A stretch of DNA of 64,000 nt from Glutamicibacter mishrai (GTDB lineage: Bacteria > Actinomycetota > Actinomycetes > Actinomycetales > Micrococcaceae): the NCBI RefSeq assembly GCF_012221945.1, contig NZ_CP032549.1, forward strand, positions 620,001 to 684,000, given 5' to 3'. Positions 20,391 to 32,751 of the stretch are shown here, in pieces. The notes under the pieces are model-generated. The model saw only the letters and a list, made by a program, of their open reading frames with translations, searched no databases and was not told the DNA's origin. Made by a program: the position numbers and the translations under genes. Positions within the stretch are counted from its first letter, which is position 1. Each line of letters begins with the position of its first letter.

Positions 20391-20448
20391 GCCGGCCTCA
20401 ATGGCGTTGAAGCCGGCTCCGCGATCGGCCACTTCCCCACAATGGGGG
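20391..20448 (-). promoter_or_regulatory. Hairpins in the fusA-tuf gap
   Basis: A hairpin with GCCGGC arms (20391-20396 and 20412-20417), strengthened by TCA/TGA pairs, is followed by CCCCA-CAA-TGGGG at 20435-20447. They lie 30-85 nt after the fusA stop and about 155-200 nt before tuf. They could attenuate read-through from fusA or define mRNA ends, which would leave tuf partly under its own promoter. Confidence 0.45.
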
Positions 20449-20476
20449 TCACGGCCAAGTTTTGGTTCCGAGACGG

Positions 20477-22591
20477 TTACTCGCCGCGGGACTTCTGAAC
20501 GATCTCGTCGGCAACTGCCTTCGGGACCTCAGAGTAGCTGTCGAAGGTCATCGAGTAAACTGCGCGACCCTGGGTCTTCGAACGCAGGTCACCAATGTAA
20601 CCAAACATCTCAGACAGTGGAACGCCAGCCTTGATGACCTTGACGCCTGCAGCGTCGGACATCTCGGTGATCGAGCCACGGCGGGAGTTCAGGTCGCCGA
20701 TAACGTCGCCCATGTACTCTTCCGGGGTACGAACTTCAACGCTCATCAGTGGTTCGAGCAGAACAGGGTTAGCGCGGCGTGCGCCTTCCTTGAATACCTG
20801 CGAACCAGCGATCTTGAACGCCATTTCCGAGGAGTCAACATCGTGGTATGCACCATCGATGAGGGTAGCCTTCACACCAACCAGTGGGTAGCCAGCCAGG
20901 ATGCCGTACTGCATTGCTTCCTGGATACCAGCGTCAACGGATGGGATGTATTCACGAGGCACACGACCACCGGTAACGGCGTTCTTGAACTCGTAGGTTA
21001 CGCCATCGACAACTTCCAGAGGCTCGAACGAGACCTGGACCTTTGCGAACTGACCCGAACCACCGGTCTGCTTCTTGTGGGTGAAGTCAACCTTCTCCAC
21101 AGCCTTCTTGATGGTTTCGCGGTATGCAACCTGTGGCTTACCAACGTTTGCTTCCACGCGGAATTCGCGCTTCATGCGGTCAACCAGGATGTCGAGGTGA
21201 AGCTCGCCCATGCCGCCGATTTCGGTCTGGCCGGTGTCTTCGTTCAACGAAACGGTGAAGGTTGGATCTTCCGCGGACAGCTTCTGGATAGCGGTCGACA
21301 GCTTCTCCTGGTCACCCTTGGTCTTTGGTTCGATAGCCACGAAGATCACTGGATCTGGGAAGCTCATCGACTCAAGAACGATTGGGTTAGCTGGATCGCA
21401 AAGGGTATCACCGGTGGTGGTATCCTTCAGGCCGATCACAGCGTAGATGTGACCTGCGTGGATCTCGTCTACCGGATTCTCCTTGTTGGAGTGCATCTGG
21501 AAGAGCTTGCCAACGCGTTCCTTCTTCTGCTTGGTGGAGTTCAGCAGCTGAGCGCCGGACTCTACCTTGCCGGAGTAAACGCGGATGAAGTTGAGCTGAC
21601 CGAAGAATGGGTGAGCAGCAATCTTGAAAGCCAGTGCCGAGAATGGTGCATCCTCGGAAGGCTCGCGGGTGAGCTCGATTTCTTCGTTCTTTGGATCGTG
21701 ACCGACCATAGCGCCAACATCCAGTGGGGATGGCAGGTATTCAATCACAGCGTCGAGCATTGGCTGCACGCCGCGGTTCTTGAAGGCCGAACCACAGAAT
21801 ACTGGGTAAGCTTCGGAGTTCACGGTCAGCTTGCGGATGCCAGCCTTGAGTTCGTCGATGGTGATTTCTTCACCTTCGAGGTACTTTTCCATGAGCTCTT
21901 CGGAAGCCTCGGCAACATCTTCAACCAGCTTGGCGCGGTACTCTTCAGCACGCTCAACCAAGTCGGCAGGGATTTCGCGGGTTTCGTAAGCAGCACCCAT
22001 GGTGACGTCGCCCTTGGCGTCGCCTTCCCAAACGAATGCCTTCATGCTCAGCAGGTCTACAACGCCGGTGAACTCGGACTCGGAGCCGATTGGCAGCTGC
22101 ATAACCAGCGGCTTGGCACCCAGGCGCTTGACGATGGTCTCTACGGTGAAGTAGAAGTCGGCGCCCAGCTTGTCCATCTTGTTGACGAAGCAGATACGAG
22201 GAACGTCGTACTTGTCAGCCTGGCGCCAAACGGTCTCAGACTGAGGCTCAACGCCTTCCTTGCCATCGAACACGGCAACGGCGCCATCGAGCACGCGAAG
22301 CGAGCGCTCCACCTCAACGGTGAAGTCAACGTGGCCTGGGGTATCGATGATGTTGATCTGGTTCTTGTTCCAGAAGCAAGTCACGGCCGCGGAGGTAATG
22401 GTGATACCGCGTTCCTTTTCCTGCTCCATCCAGTCGGTGGTCGACGCACCGTCGTGGGTCTCACCGAGCTTGTGGTTCACACCCGTGTAGAAAAGGATGC
22501 GCTCAGTAGTAGTGGTCTTACCGGCATCGATGTGGGCCATGATGCCGATATTGCGGACCTTGTTCAGGTCAGTAAGCACGTCCTGTGCCAC
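20477..22591 (-). CDS. fusA: Elongation factor G
   Basis: EF-G is the GTPase that drives translocation and, with RRF, ribosome recycling. The 704-residue product has the P-loop [16 protein letters not shown] near residues 20-35, [12 protein letters not shown], and the domain IV-V segments such as [14 protein letters not shown] and [24 protein letters not shown]. The start is GTG. It follows rpsG by 69 nt in the conserved rpsL-rpsG-fusA-tuf order. Confidence 0.98.
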   Translation of the reverse strand: MAQDVLTDLNKVRNIGIMAHIDAGKTTTTERILFYTGVNHKLGETHDGASTTDWMEQEKERGITITSAAVTCFWNKNQINIIDTPGHVDFTVEVERSLRVLDGAVAVFDGKEGVEPQSETVWRQADKYDVPRICFVNKMDKLGADFYFTVETIVKRLGAKPLVMQLPIGSESEFTGVVDLLSMKAFVWEGDAKGDVTMGAAYETREIPADLVERAEEYRAKLVEDVAEASEELMEKYLEGEEITIDELKAGIRKLTVNSEAYPVFCGSAFKNRGVQPMLDAVIEYLPSPLDVGAMVGHDPKNEEIELTREPSEDAPFSALAFKIAAHPFFGQLNFIRVYSGKVESGAQLLNSTKQKKERVGKLFQMHSNKENPVDEIHAGHIYAVIGLKDTTTGDTLCDPANPIVLESMSFPDPVIFVAIEPKTKGDQEKLSTAIQKLSAEDPTFTVSLNEDTGQTEIGGMGELHLDILVDRMKREFRVEANVGKPQVAYRETIKKAVEKVDFTHKKQTGGSGQFAKVQVSFEPLEVVDGVTYEFKNAVTGGRVPREYIPSVDAGIQEAMQYGILAGYPLVGVKATLIDGAYHDVDSSEMAFKIAGSQVFKEGARRANPVLLEPLMSVEVRTPEEYMGDVIGDLNSRRGSITEMSDAAGVKVIKAGVPLSEMFGYIGDLRSKTQGRAVYSMTFDSYSEVPKAVADEIVQKSRGE

Positions 22592-22660
22592 GTTGTCTCC
22601 CTAAAAGGTGAGGCGAGAACTGCTGGGCATCGGTTGATGCCCAGCACGTTCAAGCATTTC

Positions 22661-23130
22661 TTACCAGCGGTAGTGTGCGAAGGCCTTGTTGGACTCGGCC
22701 ATCTTGTGAGTGTCTTCGCGACGCTTCACAGCGGCACCCAGACCGTTCGATGCGTCCAGGATCTCGTTCATCAAACGTTCGATCATGGTCTTCTCGCGGC
22801 GAGCCTTCGAGTAGCCAACCAACCAGCGCAGAGCCAGTGCAGTTGCACGGCCTGGCTTTACCTCTACAGGAACCTGGTAGGTCGCGCCACCGACACGGCG
22901 GGAACGAACCTCAAGGGCTGGGCGGATGTTATCCATAGCCTTCTTGAGAGTCGAAACAGCGTCGGTACCGGACTTTGCAGCGGCACCTTCGAGTGCACCG
23001 TAAACAATGCGCTCTGCAGTGGACTTCTTGCCGTCTACGAGAACCTTGTTGATCAGCTGGGTGACCAATGGGGATTCGAAGACTGGATCAGAAACTAGTG
23101 GGCGCTTTGGCGCCGGACCCTTACGAGGCA

Positions 23131-23131
<1 letters not shown>
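22661..23131 (-). CDS. rpsG: 30S ribosomal protein S7
   Basis: S7 nucleates assembly of the 30S head and, in E. coli, represses the str operon. The 156-residue product starts [18 protein letters not shown] and has the signature [19 protein letters not shown] and [32 protein letters not shown]. It overlaps the rpsL stop by one base. Confidence 0.98.
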
Positions 23132-23505
<374 letters not shown>

Positions 23506-24054
23506 TTTCGTGTCCTTCCATTGTCTAAGTTTGTCGGCACCACGTCATAAGCACTTTTGCCTAGTAGAGTTTCGGTGCTTCCTTCGTGGAGCTAGCTGCT
23601 TGCTTTACCGCTCAACCAGGATCTAAAAGTCCCTAGGCGTGCGAAAGTGTGGCATTCGTTGCGCAACCTACCCGCAACCCGGACTGTGTCCATTTTGCCA
23701 CACATAAAACAATTGATTTCAGTCTAGCATGAATCCGCCGACCCACCATCTCCAGTAACCGAAATCACCGTCGCCCCGCTGGTCACGCCCGGCGCGGAAC
23801 CAGCTTGGCAGTCTCGCATTGGCAGGCTATCGCCGCCAACTGAACGGCAGACGACCCGCAGGTGGCCGGCGTCTGAATCCGAGGTGGCGCCTGCAGGCCA
23901 ATGGGTCCGAACCACGGATTGAGACTTAATCTCTAGTAGTTTTATCTCCCAGAGGACTTACCTACTAGTTTTCCATTCTTTGACCGTGCCGCTCCCCCGC
24001 CATCTCCCGGCACCGGCCGGCGGCCCGGCCACACGGCAACACGGCGGTTAAACG
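23506..24054 (-). promoter_or_regulatory. rpsL upstream region
   Basis: This stretch of about 550 nt has no recognisable gene. A TAGACT hexamer at 23721-23726 (minus strand) is a plausible -10 for the str operon, which would give a leader of about 210 nt, but the -35 is weak. A dyad CTAGTAG/CTACTAG spans about 23933-23969. The rest shows nothing clear. Confidence 0.4.
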
Positions 24055-24094
24055 CCCGACGCCTGCCCACACGTTGGTGTGGGCAGGCGTCGGG
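24055..24094 (-). terminator. Terminator of rpoBC
   Basis: Two perfectly paired 18-nt arms (24055-24072 and 24077-24094) enclose the 4-nt loop GTTG. The hairpin begins 28 nt after the rpoC stop and is followed on the minus strand by CGTTTAA. It is one of the strongest hairpins in the window. Confidence 0.9.
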
Positions 24095-24122
24095 TCAACT
24101 ACCTAGCGGTGTTCGTTCCGGT

Positions 24123-27100
24123 TTAGCGGAAGTCCGAACCGTGGTCGTAGTCGTCCATCGAGATGGCCCGGAATTCAGGCGACAGCCCGCCGTCCAGTGC
24201 ATCGTCGTACAGACCCGAGGAGAAGGCCGAGGTGCCGGTGAACAAAGTTGCCTTTGCTTCATCGGTTGGCTCAACGTTGACCTGGGTGTAGCGATCCAGA
24301 CCGGTACCGGCCGGGATCAGCTTACCGATGATCACGTTCTCCTTCAGACCGCGCAGCGGATCTTCCTTGCCTTCCATCGCGGCCTGGGTCAGGACGCGAG
24401 TGGTTTCCTGGAAGGAAGCAGCCGACAGCCACGAGTCCGTAGCCAGCGATGCCTTGGTAATACCCATCATCTCGTCACGGCCGGCAGCTGGACGCTTGCC
24501 TTCCGAGACAGCCTTGCGGTTCGCAGCGGTGAAGCGGGAACGGTCGGCCAACTCGCCTGGCAGCAAGTCGGTTTCGCCGGACTCGATCACGGTGACGCGA
24601 CGCAGCATCTGGCGGACGATGACTTCCACGTGCTTATCGTGGATGCCTACACCCTGGGACTGGTACACATCCTGGACTTCGCGGACCAGGAACTTCTGTG
24701 CCTCACGTGGGCCGAGGACTCGAAGAACCTGCTTCGGATCCAAGGTACCGGAAGTGAGCTGGGTACCGGCAACGATGTTCTGGCCTTCCTCGACCAACAG
24801 GCGAGCACGGCGCAGAACCGGGTAGGCCTGCTTCTCGTCGCCGTTGTCCGGGGTAACCACAACGCGCAGCTGCTTCTCGTCGTCCTCGATCGACACGCGA
24901 CCGGTGACCTCGGACATCGGAGCCACACCCTTAGGGGTACGGGCTTCGAACAATTCCTGGATACGAGGCAGACCCTGGGTGATATCGTCAGCCGACGCTA
25001 CACCACCGGTGTGGAAGGTACGCATGGTCAGCTGGGTACCAGGCTCACCGATGGACTGTGCGGCGATAATGCCGACAGCCTCGCCGATGTCCACGGTCTT
25101 GCCGCTGGCCAGCGAACGGCCGTAGCACAGTGCACAGGTTCCGACAGCCGAATCACAGGTCAGTACGGAGCGAACGCGGATTTCATCCACGCCTGCGTTG
25201 TACAGGGAATCGATCAGAACGTCGCCCACATCGGAACCGGCGGTAGCCAGTACGTTGCCTTCGGCGTCCTTTACGTCGGCGGCGAGCGTACGGGTGTAAG
25301 CCGAGTTCTCAACGGTTTCGTGCTTGACGCGGATGCCAGCGGAGTTATCCGCAATGGCAACGGTCAAGCCGCGCTTGGTACCGCAGTCCTCTTCGCGGAC
25401 GATAACGTCCTGCGAAACGTCAACCAGACGACGGGTCAGGTAACCCGAGTTTGCGGTCTTCAGTGCGGTATCGGCCAGACCCTTACGGGCACCGTGGGTT
25501 GCGATGAAGTACTCCAGAACCGACAGGCCTTCACGGTAGGAAGACTTGATCGGGCGAGGAATAATTTCACCCTTAGGGTTGGACACCAGGCCACGGATAC
25601 CGGCAATCTGACGCAATTGCAGGTAGTTACCACGAGCCTTGGAAGTCACCATTCGGTTAATGGTGTTCAGCTCTTCCATGCCGTTCTTCATGGCCTCGGC
25701 AACCTCATCGGTAGCCTTGGTCCAGATGTCGATCAGGTCCTGGCGACGTTCGGTATCTGCAATCAGACCCTTGTCGTAGGAAGCCTGGACCTTGGCGGCA
25801 CGCTCTTCGTATGGCGCAAGGATTGCGGCCTTGTCCATGTTCGAGGTGATATCCGAGATCGCCACGGTGACGCCCGAACGGGTAGCCCAGTAGAAACCGG
25901 CATCCTTCAGGTTATCCAAGGTAGCGGCTGCGATGACCTTCGGGTAGCGCTCTGCCAGATCGTTGACGATCTCCGAGAGTGCATCCTTGCCGGCAACGCG
26001 GGCAACCCATGGGTAATCCTCAGGCAGGGTGTCGTTGAACAGCACCTGGCCCAGCGAGGTCTCCAGCAGTGCGTCGGTACCTGGCTCCCAGCCTTCTGGA
26101 GCAGGCTGCTCGTCAGAAGGAACGAAGTTCGGCACGCGAACCTTGATCGGAGCGTTCAGGTGCAGCTCGCCACGGTCCTTGGCCATGATGGCCTCGGAGA
26201 TGGTGGAGAACACGCGACCGGCGCCGACCTCGTGAGCACGCTTGGTGGTCAAGTGGTGCAGGCCGATGATCATATCCTGCGAAGGCAGTGCCACTGGACG
26301 GCCATCGGAAGGCTTCAAGATGTTGTGCGAGGACAGCATCAAGATGCGGGCTTCAGCCTGTGCTTCTGGGCTCAGCGGCAGGTGAACTGCCATCTGGTCG
26401 CCGTCGAAGTCAGCGTTGAATGCGCCACAAACCAATGGGTGCAGCTGCAGGGCCTTGCCTTCAACCAGCTGTGGTTCGAAGGCCTGGATACCCAAACGGT
26501 GCAGGGTTGGTGCACGGTTGAGCAATACCGGGTGCTCGGTGATGATCTCTTCGAGAACGTCCCAAACCTGTGGGCGGTAACGCTCGACCATGCGCTTAGC
26601 CGACTTGATGTTCTGTGCGTGGTTGAGGTCAACCAGGCGCTTCATCACGAACGGCTTGAAGAGCTCCAGTGCCATCTGCTTAGGCAGACCGCACTGGTGC
26701 AGCTTCAGCTGCGGGCCAACCACGATGACCGAACGGCCCGAGTAGTCAACGCGCTTACCCAGAAGGTTCTGGCGGAAACGACCCTGCTTGCCCTTGAGCA
26801 TGTCGCTCAGGGACTTCAGCGGACGGTTGCCTGGACCGGTGACCGGACGGCCACGGCGGCCGTTGTCGAACAGCGAGTCAACAGCTTCCTGCATCATGCG
26901 CTTTTCGTTGTTCACGATGATCTCAGGTGCACCAAGATCAAGCAGACGCTTCAGGCGGTTGTTGCGGTTGATCACGCGGCGGTACAGGTCGTTCAGGTCC
27001 GAGGTGGCGAAACGGCCACCGTCGAGCTGGACCATTGGGCGCAGCTCTGGCGGGATCACTGGAACGGCGTCGAGCACCATGCCCTTTGGCGAGTTGCCAT

Positions 27101-28013
27101 TGGCCAGGAATGCGTTGACGACCTTCAGGCGCTTGAGGGCGCGAGCCTTCTTCTGGCCCTTGCCGTTCTCGATGATGGTCTTCAGCTCTTCAGCTTCAGC
27201 AGCCAGGTCGAAGTTCTCCAGGCGCTTCTGGATTGCCTCTGCACCCATGGAGCCCTCGAAGTACAGTCCGTACTTCTCGCGCATGGTGCGGTACAGGCCT
27301 TCGTCACCTTCGAGGTCAGCGACCTTCAGGTTCTTGAAGCGCTCCCATACTGCACGCAGGCGCTCGGCCTCGGCCTTGGCGCGCTTGTCGATCTGAAGAA
27401 CAGTCTTCTCGGCCAGGGTGCGTGCCTTGTTCAGCTCGGCGTTCTTGGCGCCGTCTGCTTCCAGACGCTCCAGCTCTGCTTCCAGGTCGGCTGCAACAGC
27501 CTTCTTGTCGGCTTCGGCGTTGGTTGCCAGGTTGCGCAGTTCCAGATCGTGCTGTGCCTGCAGGTTAGGCATTTCAGCGTGGCGACGGTCTTCGTTCACG
27601 CTGGTGATCATGTAGGCAGCGAAGTAGATGACCTTTTCGAGGTCCTTCGGAGCCAGATCAAGCAGGTAGCCCAAGCGCGATGGAACGCCCTTGAAGTACC
27701 AGATGTGGGTCACTGGAGCAGCAAGCTCGATGTGGCCCATGCGTTCACGACGAACGTTCGCACGGGTCACCTCAACGCCACAACGCTCGCAGATGATGCC
27801 CTTGAAGCGCACGCGCTTGTACTTGCCGCAGTAGCATTCCCAGTCCCGGGAAGGGCCGAAGATCTTTTCGCAGAAAAGACCGTCCTTCTCCGGCTTCAGG
27901 GTGCGGTAGTTAATGGTTTCCGGCTTCTTGACCTCGCCGTAGCTCCATCCACGGATTTCTTCCGCGGTGGCAAGGTTGATTCGCATGAGGCCGAATGAGG
28001 AATCGCTGGACAT
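24123..28013 (-). CDS. rpoC: DNA-directed RNA polymerase subunit beta'
   Basis: Beta' forms the catalytic clamp of RNA polymerase. The 1296-residue product has the N-terminal zinc site ([20 protein letters not shown], about residues 60-79), the catalytic [12 protein letters not shown] motif that holds the Mg ion, and the C-terminal zinc site with [16 protein letters not shown] before [25 protein letters not shown]. The length is usual for Micrococcaceae. It follows rpoB by 97 nt, and that gap holds a perfect 24-bp palindrome. Confidence 0.98.
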   Translation of the reverse strand: MSSDSSFGLMRINLATAEEIRGWSYGEVKKPETINYRTLKPEKDGLFCEKIFGPSRDWECYCGKYKRVRFKGIICERCGVEVTRANVRRERMGHIELAAPVTHIWYFKGVPSRLGYLLDLAPKDLEKVIYFAAYMITSVNEDRRHAEMPNLQAQHDLELRNLATNAEADKKAVAADLEAELERLEADGAKNAELNKARTLAEKTVLQIDKRAKAEAERLRAVWERFKNLKVADLEGDEGLYRTMREKYGLYFEGSMGAEAIQKRLENFDLAAEAEELKTIIENGKGQKKARALKRLKVVNAFLANGNSPKGMVLDAVPVIPPELRPMVQLDGGRFATSDLNDLYRRVINRNNRLKRLLDLGAPEIIVNNEKRMMQEAVDSLFDNGRRGRPVTGPGNRPLKSLSDMLKGKQGRFRQNLLGKRVDYSGRSVIVVGPQLKLHQCGLPKQMALELFKPFVMKRLVDLNHAQNIKSAKRMVERYRPQVWDVLEEIITEHPVLLNRAPTLHRLGIQAFEPQLVEGKALQLHPLVCGAFNADFDGDQMAVHLPLSPEAQAEARILMLSSHNILKPSDGRPVALPSQDMIIGLHHLTTKRAHEVGAGRVFSTISEAIMAKDRGELHLNAPIKVRVPNFVPSDEQPAPEGWEPGTDALLETSLGQVLFNDTLPEDYPWVARVAGKDALSEIVNDLAERYPKVIAAATLDNLKDAGFYWATRSGVTVAISDITSNMDKAAILAPYEERAAKVQASYDKGLIADTERRQDLIDIWTKATDEVAEAMKNGMEELNTINRMVTSKARGNYLQLRQIAGIRGLVSNPKGEIIPRPIKSSYREGLSVLEYFIATHGARKGLADTALKTANSGYLTRRLVDVSQDVIVREEDCGTKRGLTVAIADNSAGIRVKHETVENSAYTRTLAADVKDAEGNVLATAGSDVGDVLIDSLYNAGVDEIRVRSVLTCDSAVGTCALCYGRSLASGKTVDIGEAVGIIAAQSIGEPGTQLTMRTFHTGGVASADDITQGLPRIQELFEARTPKGVAPMSEVTGRVSIEDDEKQLRVVVTPDNGDEKQAYPVLRRARLLVEEGQNIVAGTQLTSGTLDPKQVLRVLGPREAQKFLVREVQDVYQSQGVGIHDKHVEVIVRQMLRRVTVIESGETDLLPGELADRSRFTAANRKAVSEGKRPAAGRDEMMGITKASLATDSWLSAASFQETTRVLTQAAMEGKEDPLRGLKENVIIGKLIPAGTGLDRYTQVNVEPTDEAKATLFTGTSAFSSGLYDDALDGGLSPEFRAISMDDYDHGSDFR

Positions 28014-28077
28014 ATGGTCCTTTTCTCTCTTCTGTGGTGTCTGAAGTCGATACGAATGAGGGTTGGATTCTCCGCCG

Positions 28078-28101
28078 CTGCCTGCAGGATCCTGCAGGCA
28101 G
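28078..28101 (-). repeat. Perfect 24-bp palindrome in the rpoB-rpoC gap
   Basis: The half-site CTGCCTGCAGGA at 28078-28089 is followed without a gap by its exact complement. It begins 9 nt past the rpoB stop. As RNA it can fold into a 10-bp stem with a 4-nt loop. Confidence 0.9.
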
Positions 28102-28110
28102 GGCGTCGAA

Positions 28111-31100
28111 TTAAACTTCCTCTACGGAGTTCGGCTCCGACCGTGAAAGGTCGATGCCCAGCTCTTCAGCGGCGCGGAACGATTCCTCGTCCGACTCACG
28201 CATTTCGATAGTGTTGCCGTCGGTACCCAGTACCTCGACGTTCAAGCACAGCGACTGCATTTCCTTGATGAGCACCTTGAACGATTCTGGAACACCAGGC
28301 TCTGGAACGTTCTCGCCCTTGACGATAGCTTCGTAGACCTTCACGCGGCCGTGGATATCATCCGACTTGATGGTCAGGATTTCCTGCAGCGTGTAAGCGG
28401 CACCGTAAGCTTCCAGTGCCCAAACTTCCATTTCGCCGAAGCGCTGGCCACCGAACTGGGCCTTACCACCCAGTGGCTGCTGGGTGATCATGGAGTATGG
28501 ACCGGTGGAACGGGCGTGGATCTTGTCGTCCACCAGGTGGTGGAGCTTCAAGATGTACATGTAGCCAACGGAGATCGGATCTGGCAACGGATCGCCGGAG
28601 CGGCCGTCGAACAGCTTCGCCTTGCCGGAGTTGCCAATCAGGCGCACACCGTCACGGGTCTTGTTGGTCGAATCCAGGATGCCGCGGATTTCCTCTTCCG
28701 AAGCGCCGTCGAAGACCGGGGTTGCCACGGTGGTGGAACCGGACTCGCGTGGCAGGTTCGGCAGATCGCTGACCCACTCAGGCTCGCCTTCGATCTTCCA
28801 GCCCTGCTTGGCAGCCCAACCCAGGTGGATTTCCATAACCTGGCCGACGTTCATACGGCCTGGCACACCCAGTGGGTTCAGGATGACGTCCAGCGGGGTG
28901 CCGTCTTCCAGGAATGGCATGTCTTCCAGCGGCATGATGCGCGAGATGACACCCTTGTTACCGTGACGGCCTGCAAGCTTGTCACCGATCGAGATCTTGC
29001 GCTTCTGGGCAACGTAGACGCGGACCAGCTGGTTCACACCAGGGGAAAGGTCATCGTCGTTGTCGCGGTCGAAGATGCGAACACCGATCACGGTGCCGGA
29101 CTCGCCGTGCGGAACCTTCAGGGAAGTATCGCGGACTTCGCGGGACTTCTCGCCGAAGATGGCACGCAGCAGGCGCTCTTCCGGGGTCAGCTCGGTCTCG
29201 CCCTTAGGGGTGACACGGCCAACCAGTACGTCGCCGGCTTCAACCTCGGCACCGATGTAGACAATGCCGCGGTCATCAAGCTGGGAAAGGATATCTTCCG
29301 AGACATTCGGGATGTCGCGGGTGATTTCCTCGGCACCGAGCTTGGTGTCGCGAGCGTCAACTTCGTGCTCTTCGATGTGGATCGAGGTCAGAACATCGTC
29401 GAAGATCATGCGCTGGGAGAGGATGATCGCATCCTCGTAGTTGTAGCCTTCCCAGGACATGAATGCCACGAGCAGGTTCTTGCCCAGGGACAGCTCACCG
29501 GAGTCGGTGGACGGGCCGTCGGCGATGATCGACTGGAATTCCAGGCGATCGCCTTCGGACACGCGCACGCGCTGGTTGTAGGCGTTGCCCTGGTTCGAGC
29601 GGGCGAACTTCATGATCGGGTACATCGACTCGGTGCCGTCATCGTTCATGACGACGACCAGGTCAGCAGAAACCTCGGTGACCACACCTGGCTTGGAGGC
29701 AACGACGGAGTCGCCGGCGTCAACTGCCGCGAACTTCTCCATGCCGGTACCAACCAGCGGGCGCTCGGACTTCAGCAGCGGCACAGCCTGGCGCTGCATG
29801 TTGGCGCCCATCAGTGCTCGGTTGGCATCGTCGTGCTCGAGGAACGGAATCAGCGCGGTTGCTACCGAAACCATCTGGCGAGGCGAAACGTCCATGAAGG
29901 TCACTTCAGCCGCGTCGACGATAACAGGCTCGCCGCCACCGCCCTTTTCACGAACCAGAACGGTTTCTTCAACGAAGCGGCCGTTCTCGTCCAGAGGCGC
30001 GTTGGCCTGTGCGATGTAGTGCTGCAGCTCGTCGTCCGCGGTCAGGTAGTCGACCTCGTTGGAGACGACACCGTTGGACACACGACGGTATGGAGTTTCG
30101 ATGAAACCGAAGGCGTTGATGCGGCCGTAGGTTGCCAACGAACCGATCAGACCAATGTTCGGGCCTTCGGGAGTTTCAATCGGGCACATACGTCCGTAGT
30201 GCGATGGGTGAACGTCTCGAACTTCCATGCCGGCGCGGTCACGGGACAGACCGCCTGGGCCCAGAGCCGACAAGCGGCGCTTGTGGGTCAGGCCGGCCAG
30301 CGGGTTGTTCTGGTCCATGAACTGCGAGAGCTGCGAAGTTCCGAAGAACTCCTTGATCGCAGCAACAACCGGGCGGATGTTGATCAGGGTCTGCGGGGTG
30401 ATTGCCTCGACATCCTGGGTGGTCATGCGCTCGCGCACAACACGCTCCATGCGGGACAGGCCGGTGCGGACCTGGTTCTCGATCAGTTCGCCCACGGCGC
30501 GGATGCGACGGTTGCCGAAGTGGTCGATATCATCGATGTTCACTGGGATGTCGACGATCTCGCCCTTGCGGGTGCCCTGAACGGTCTTCTCGCCGGCGTG
30601 CAGCGCGACGAGGTAGCGGATCATGGCAACGAGGTCATCGAGTGCCAGCACTGATGCGTTCTCAGCGTTAACCGGAGTCTCGACACCGAGCTTGCGGTTC
30701 AGCTTGTAACGTCCGACCTTGGCCAGGTCGTAGCGCTTAGGCTCGAAGTACATATTCTTCAACAGAGCCTGGGCAGCCTCAACCGTTGGAGGCTCGCCTG
30801 GACGCAGCTTGCGGTAGATATCCAGCAGTGCTTCGTCTTGATCCTTGATGCTGTCCTTTTCCAAGGTAGCGCGCATCGAATCGTACTGGCCGAACTCGGA
30901 CAGGATCTGCTCTTCGCTCCAGCCCAGTGCCTTCAGCAGCACGGTGACCGACTGCTTGCGCTTGCGGTCCAGGCGTACGCCGATCTGGTCGCGCTTGTCG
31001 ATTTCCAGCTCGAACCATGCACCACGCGATGGGATGATTCGTGCCGAGTAGATCGTCTTGTCACTGGTCTTGTCCGGTGCGGACTCGAAGTATGCGCCTG

Positions 31101-31617
31101 GGGAGCGCACCAGCTGGGATACAACAACACGCTCGGTGCCGTTGATGATGAAGGTGCCCTTTTCGGTCATCAGCGGGAAATCGCCCATGAACACGGTCTG
31201 CTGCTTGATTTCGCCGGTTTCATTGTTCATGAATTCGGCCTTGACATACAGCGGTGCCGCGTAGGTGGCGTCGCGGTCCTTGCACTCTGCGATCGAGTAC
31301 TTGGGATCAGCGAACTCCGGCTCCGAGAAGCTCAAGGACATGGTGTCCTGGAAGTCCTCGATTGGGGAGATTTCCTCGAAGATTTCAGCCAGGCCAGAGG
31401 TGTTAGGCACGCTGAAGTCGCCAGCGGCTTCTGCCTTGGCCAGACGCTCTACCCAGTTCTGATTGCCGACGAGGCGGTCAAAGCTCTCGGTCTGCAATGC
31501 CAACAGGTTAGGCACTTCAAGTGGTTCGTGAATCTTTGCAAAAGAAAGTCGGCCAGCGTATGCAGCATCGCGAGCCGAACTAGCGGTTTGGTTGTTAGGG
31601 TTGCTCGAGGCGACCAA
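28111..31617 (-). CDS. rpoB: DNA-directed RNA polymerase subunit beta
   Basis: Beta is the second large catalytic subunit of RNA polymerase and the rifampicin target. The rifampicin region reads [32 protein letters not shown] in two adjoining parts, with Ala where E. coli and mycobacteria have Ser522 (E. coli numbering); the other key residues (Gln513, Asp516, His526, Ser531) are unchanged. The start taken is TTG at 31617, giving MVASSNPN and 1168 residues, because GGAAGGA lies 6 nt upstream and the family starts this way; an earlier in-frame TTG at 31632 is less likely. Confidence 0.97.
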   Translation of the reverse strand: MVASSNPNNQTASSARDAAYAGRLSFAKIHEPLEVPNLLALQTESFDRLVGNQNWVERLAKAEAAGDFSVPNTSGLAEIFEEISPIEDFQDTMSLSFSEPEFADPKYSIAECKDRDATYAAPLYVKAEFMNNETGEIKQQTVFMGDFPLMTEKGTFIINGTERVVVSQLVRSPGAYFESAPDKTSDKTIYSARIIPSRGAWFELEIDKRDQIGVRLDRKRKQSVTVLLKALGWSEEQILSEFGQYDSMRATLEKDSIKDQDEALLDIYRKLRPGEPPTVEAAQALLKNMYFEPKRYDLAKVGRYKLNRKLGVETPVNAENASVLALDDLVAMIRYLVALHAGEKTVQGTRKGEIVDIPVNIDDIDHFGNRRIRAVGELIENQVRTGLSRMERVVRERMTTQDVEAITPQTLINIRPVVAAIKEFFGTSQLSQFMDQNNPLAGLTHKRRLSALGPGGLSRDRAGMEVRDVHPSHYGRMCPIETPEGPNIGLIGSLATYGRINAFGFIETPYRRVSNGVVSNEVDYLTADDELQHYIAQANAPLDENGRFVEETVLVREKGGGGEPVIVDAAEVTFMDVSPRQMVSVATALIPFLEHDDANRALMGANMQRQAVPLLKSERPLVGTGMEKFAAVDAGDSVVASKPGVVTEVSADLVVVMNDDGTESMYPIMKFARSNQGNAYNQRVRVSEGDRLEFQSIIADGPSTDSGELSLGKNLLVAFMSWEGYNYEDAIILSQRMIFDDVLTSIHIEEHEVDARDTKLGAEEITRDIPNVSEDILSQLDDRGIVYIGAEVEAGDVLVGRVTPKGETELTPEERLLRAIFGEKSREVRDTSLKVPHGESGTVIGVRIFDRDNDDDLSPGVNQLVRVYVAQKRKISIGDKLAGRHGNKGVISRIMPLEDMPFLEDGTPLDVILNPLGVPGRMNVGQVMEIHLGWAAKQGWKIEGEPEWVSDLPNLPRESGSTTVATPVFDGASEEEIRGILDSTNKTRDGVRLIGNSGKAKLFDGRSGDPLPDPISVGYMYILKLHHLVDDKIHARSTGPYSMITQQPLGGKAQFGGQRFGEMEVWALEAYGAAYTLQEILTIKSDDIHGRVKVYEAIVKGENVPEPGVPESFKVLIKEMQSLCLNVEVLGTDGNTIEMRESDEESFRAAEELGIDLSRSEPNSVEEV

Positions 31618-32253
31618 GATGGATCCTTCCAAAGACCGTCAGGTTTCCGAACGCTTACCGTGCTAAGTTACCTGCCATAGGACAGTTCCTCTTTTTGGAC
31701 CGCACGAACCCACCGCTATATGAAGGCCGCGCGCGCAAACAGTAAGGCGCAAATTTCTACTCTACCGGAGTAATTTGCGGTTGTCGATACTCGGTGCACA
31801 AATCCGTGCTATAGTTTTCGCCCTTCAATTCCCAGCCAGGCACAGAGCCCGGGAACTGCGAAAATCCACTGGTTTCCGCCTCCTTGCATGAGGGCTTGCG
31901 CAACTCGCATTTCGCCTACTGATCCCGCGGTTTTTCGCATAAATCAGCCTCATCGGGCACAACTTCCGGCTGTTCGCCAAAGCCCCCAAGGTCTGCAAAC
32001 TTGAAGCTTTATGCGTTTTGTCACATCGCTGATGCCGTCTCATCCAACGGACGTTCGGAGCCCCGCGGACAAGCTTTCACACCACAGTTGAAATTCTTCC
32101 TACGCTCCCTCAACCACTGGCACAGGTGTTCTATTCCCTGATGCCGGGATAGCGGCCTGCAGCCGGTCCCCCACCGAACATGCGCCTGGACGTCATGGAA
32201 TCTTCAAGCCCATATGACTATGCTGGGGCAAACATCGAAGGTCAGGAGATCCA
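31618..32253. promoter_or_regulatory. Divergent region between rpoB and ybaK
   Basis: This gap of about 636 nt must hold the rpoB and ybaK promoters and shows no convincing gene. A nested dyad lies at 31748-31779: CGCAAATT with AATTTGCG outside, ACTC with GAGT inside. It is about 130 nt upstream of rpoB and is a candidate leader hairpin. For ybaK, a TATGCT -10 candidate lies at 32219-32224. The stretch 31800-32200 shows nothing further that I can name. Confidence 0.45.
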
Positions 32254-32751
32254 ATGAATAAGTTGCAGTCAGATGAAGCATTGACGCGGGTTACCCTCGA
32301 CGCCTCACGCCGCAATATCCCCATCGAGCTGGTGCCGCGCCAGAAGGTGAACTCCTTGGAGGAAGCAGCCGAAGCACTAGGCATCCAGCCGGCCCATCTG
32401 CTCAAGTCCCTGGTGATCAAGAAATCCGATGACACCTTCGTGTTCGCGCTGATTCCCGGCGGCCGCAAACTGGACTGGGCGAAGCTGCGAAGCCAACTGG
32501 GCGTGAATAAGCTTTCGCTTCCCGAAAAGGATGTCGCTTGGGATGTCACTCACTACGAAAGCGGTACGATCACTCCCTTCGGCTCGCACACCGTGCTACC
32601 GGTGTTCATCGATGCCAGCGTCTTCGATGAGCCGGTTCCGGAGCATATCGGTCTAGGCAGCGGTGATCGGGGACATGGCTTGCTGGTTCGCCCCAACGAC
32701 CTGGTTACCGGCTTTGATGCCACGATTGCTGATATTTCGGCTCCGGCATAG
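32254..32751 (+). CDS. ybaK: YbaK/EbsC-type aminoacyl-tRNA deacylase
   Basis: Proteins of this family hydrolyse misacylated tRNA, typically Cys-tRNA(Pro), or related free-standing editing substrates, in the cytosol. The 165-residue product has the family features: the LGIQPAHLLKSLVIKK segment with the conserved Lys near residue 51, FALIPGGRKLDWAKL, and the GTITPFGSHTVLPVFID loop. An AGGAG ribosome site precedes the ATG. It is transcribed away from rpoB, and its 3' end overlaps that of the convergent acyltransferase gene by 47 bp. The exact tRNA specificity cannot be read from sequence. Confidence 0.9.
   Translation: MNKLQSDEALTRVTLDASRRNIPIELVPRQKVNSLEEAAEALGIQPAHLLKSLVIKKSDDTFVFALIPGGRKLDWAKLRSQLGVNKLSLPEKDVAWDVTHYESGTITPFGSHTVLPVFIDASVFDEPVPEHIGLGSGDRGHGLLVRPNDLVTGFDATIADISAPA

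Noticed and set aside
20462..23098. Open frame of about 878 codons antisense to fusA and rpsG
   Set aside because: It is an antisense shadow of two secure genes and has no recognisable protein features.
24141..27998. Open frame of about 1285 codons antisense to rpoC
   Set aside because: It mirrors rpoC almost end to end. Such frames arise from strong codon bias in high-GC genes. No ribosome site or domain is seen.
28351..30654. Open frame of about 767 codons antisense to rpoB
   Set aside because: It is a codon-bias shadow of rpoB with no start signal and no family resemblance.
31825..32043. Short minus-strand frame upstream of rpoB
   Set aside because: No ribosome site and a basic, low-complexity composition without a known pattern.
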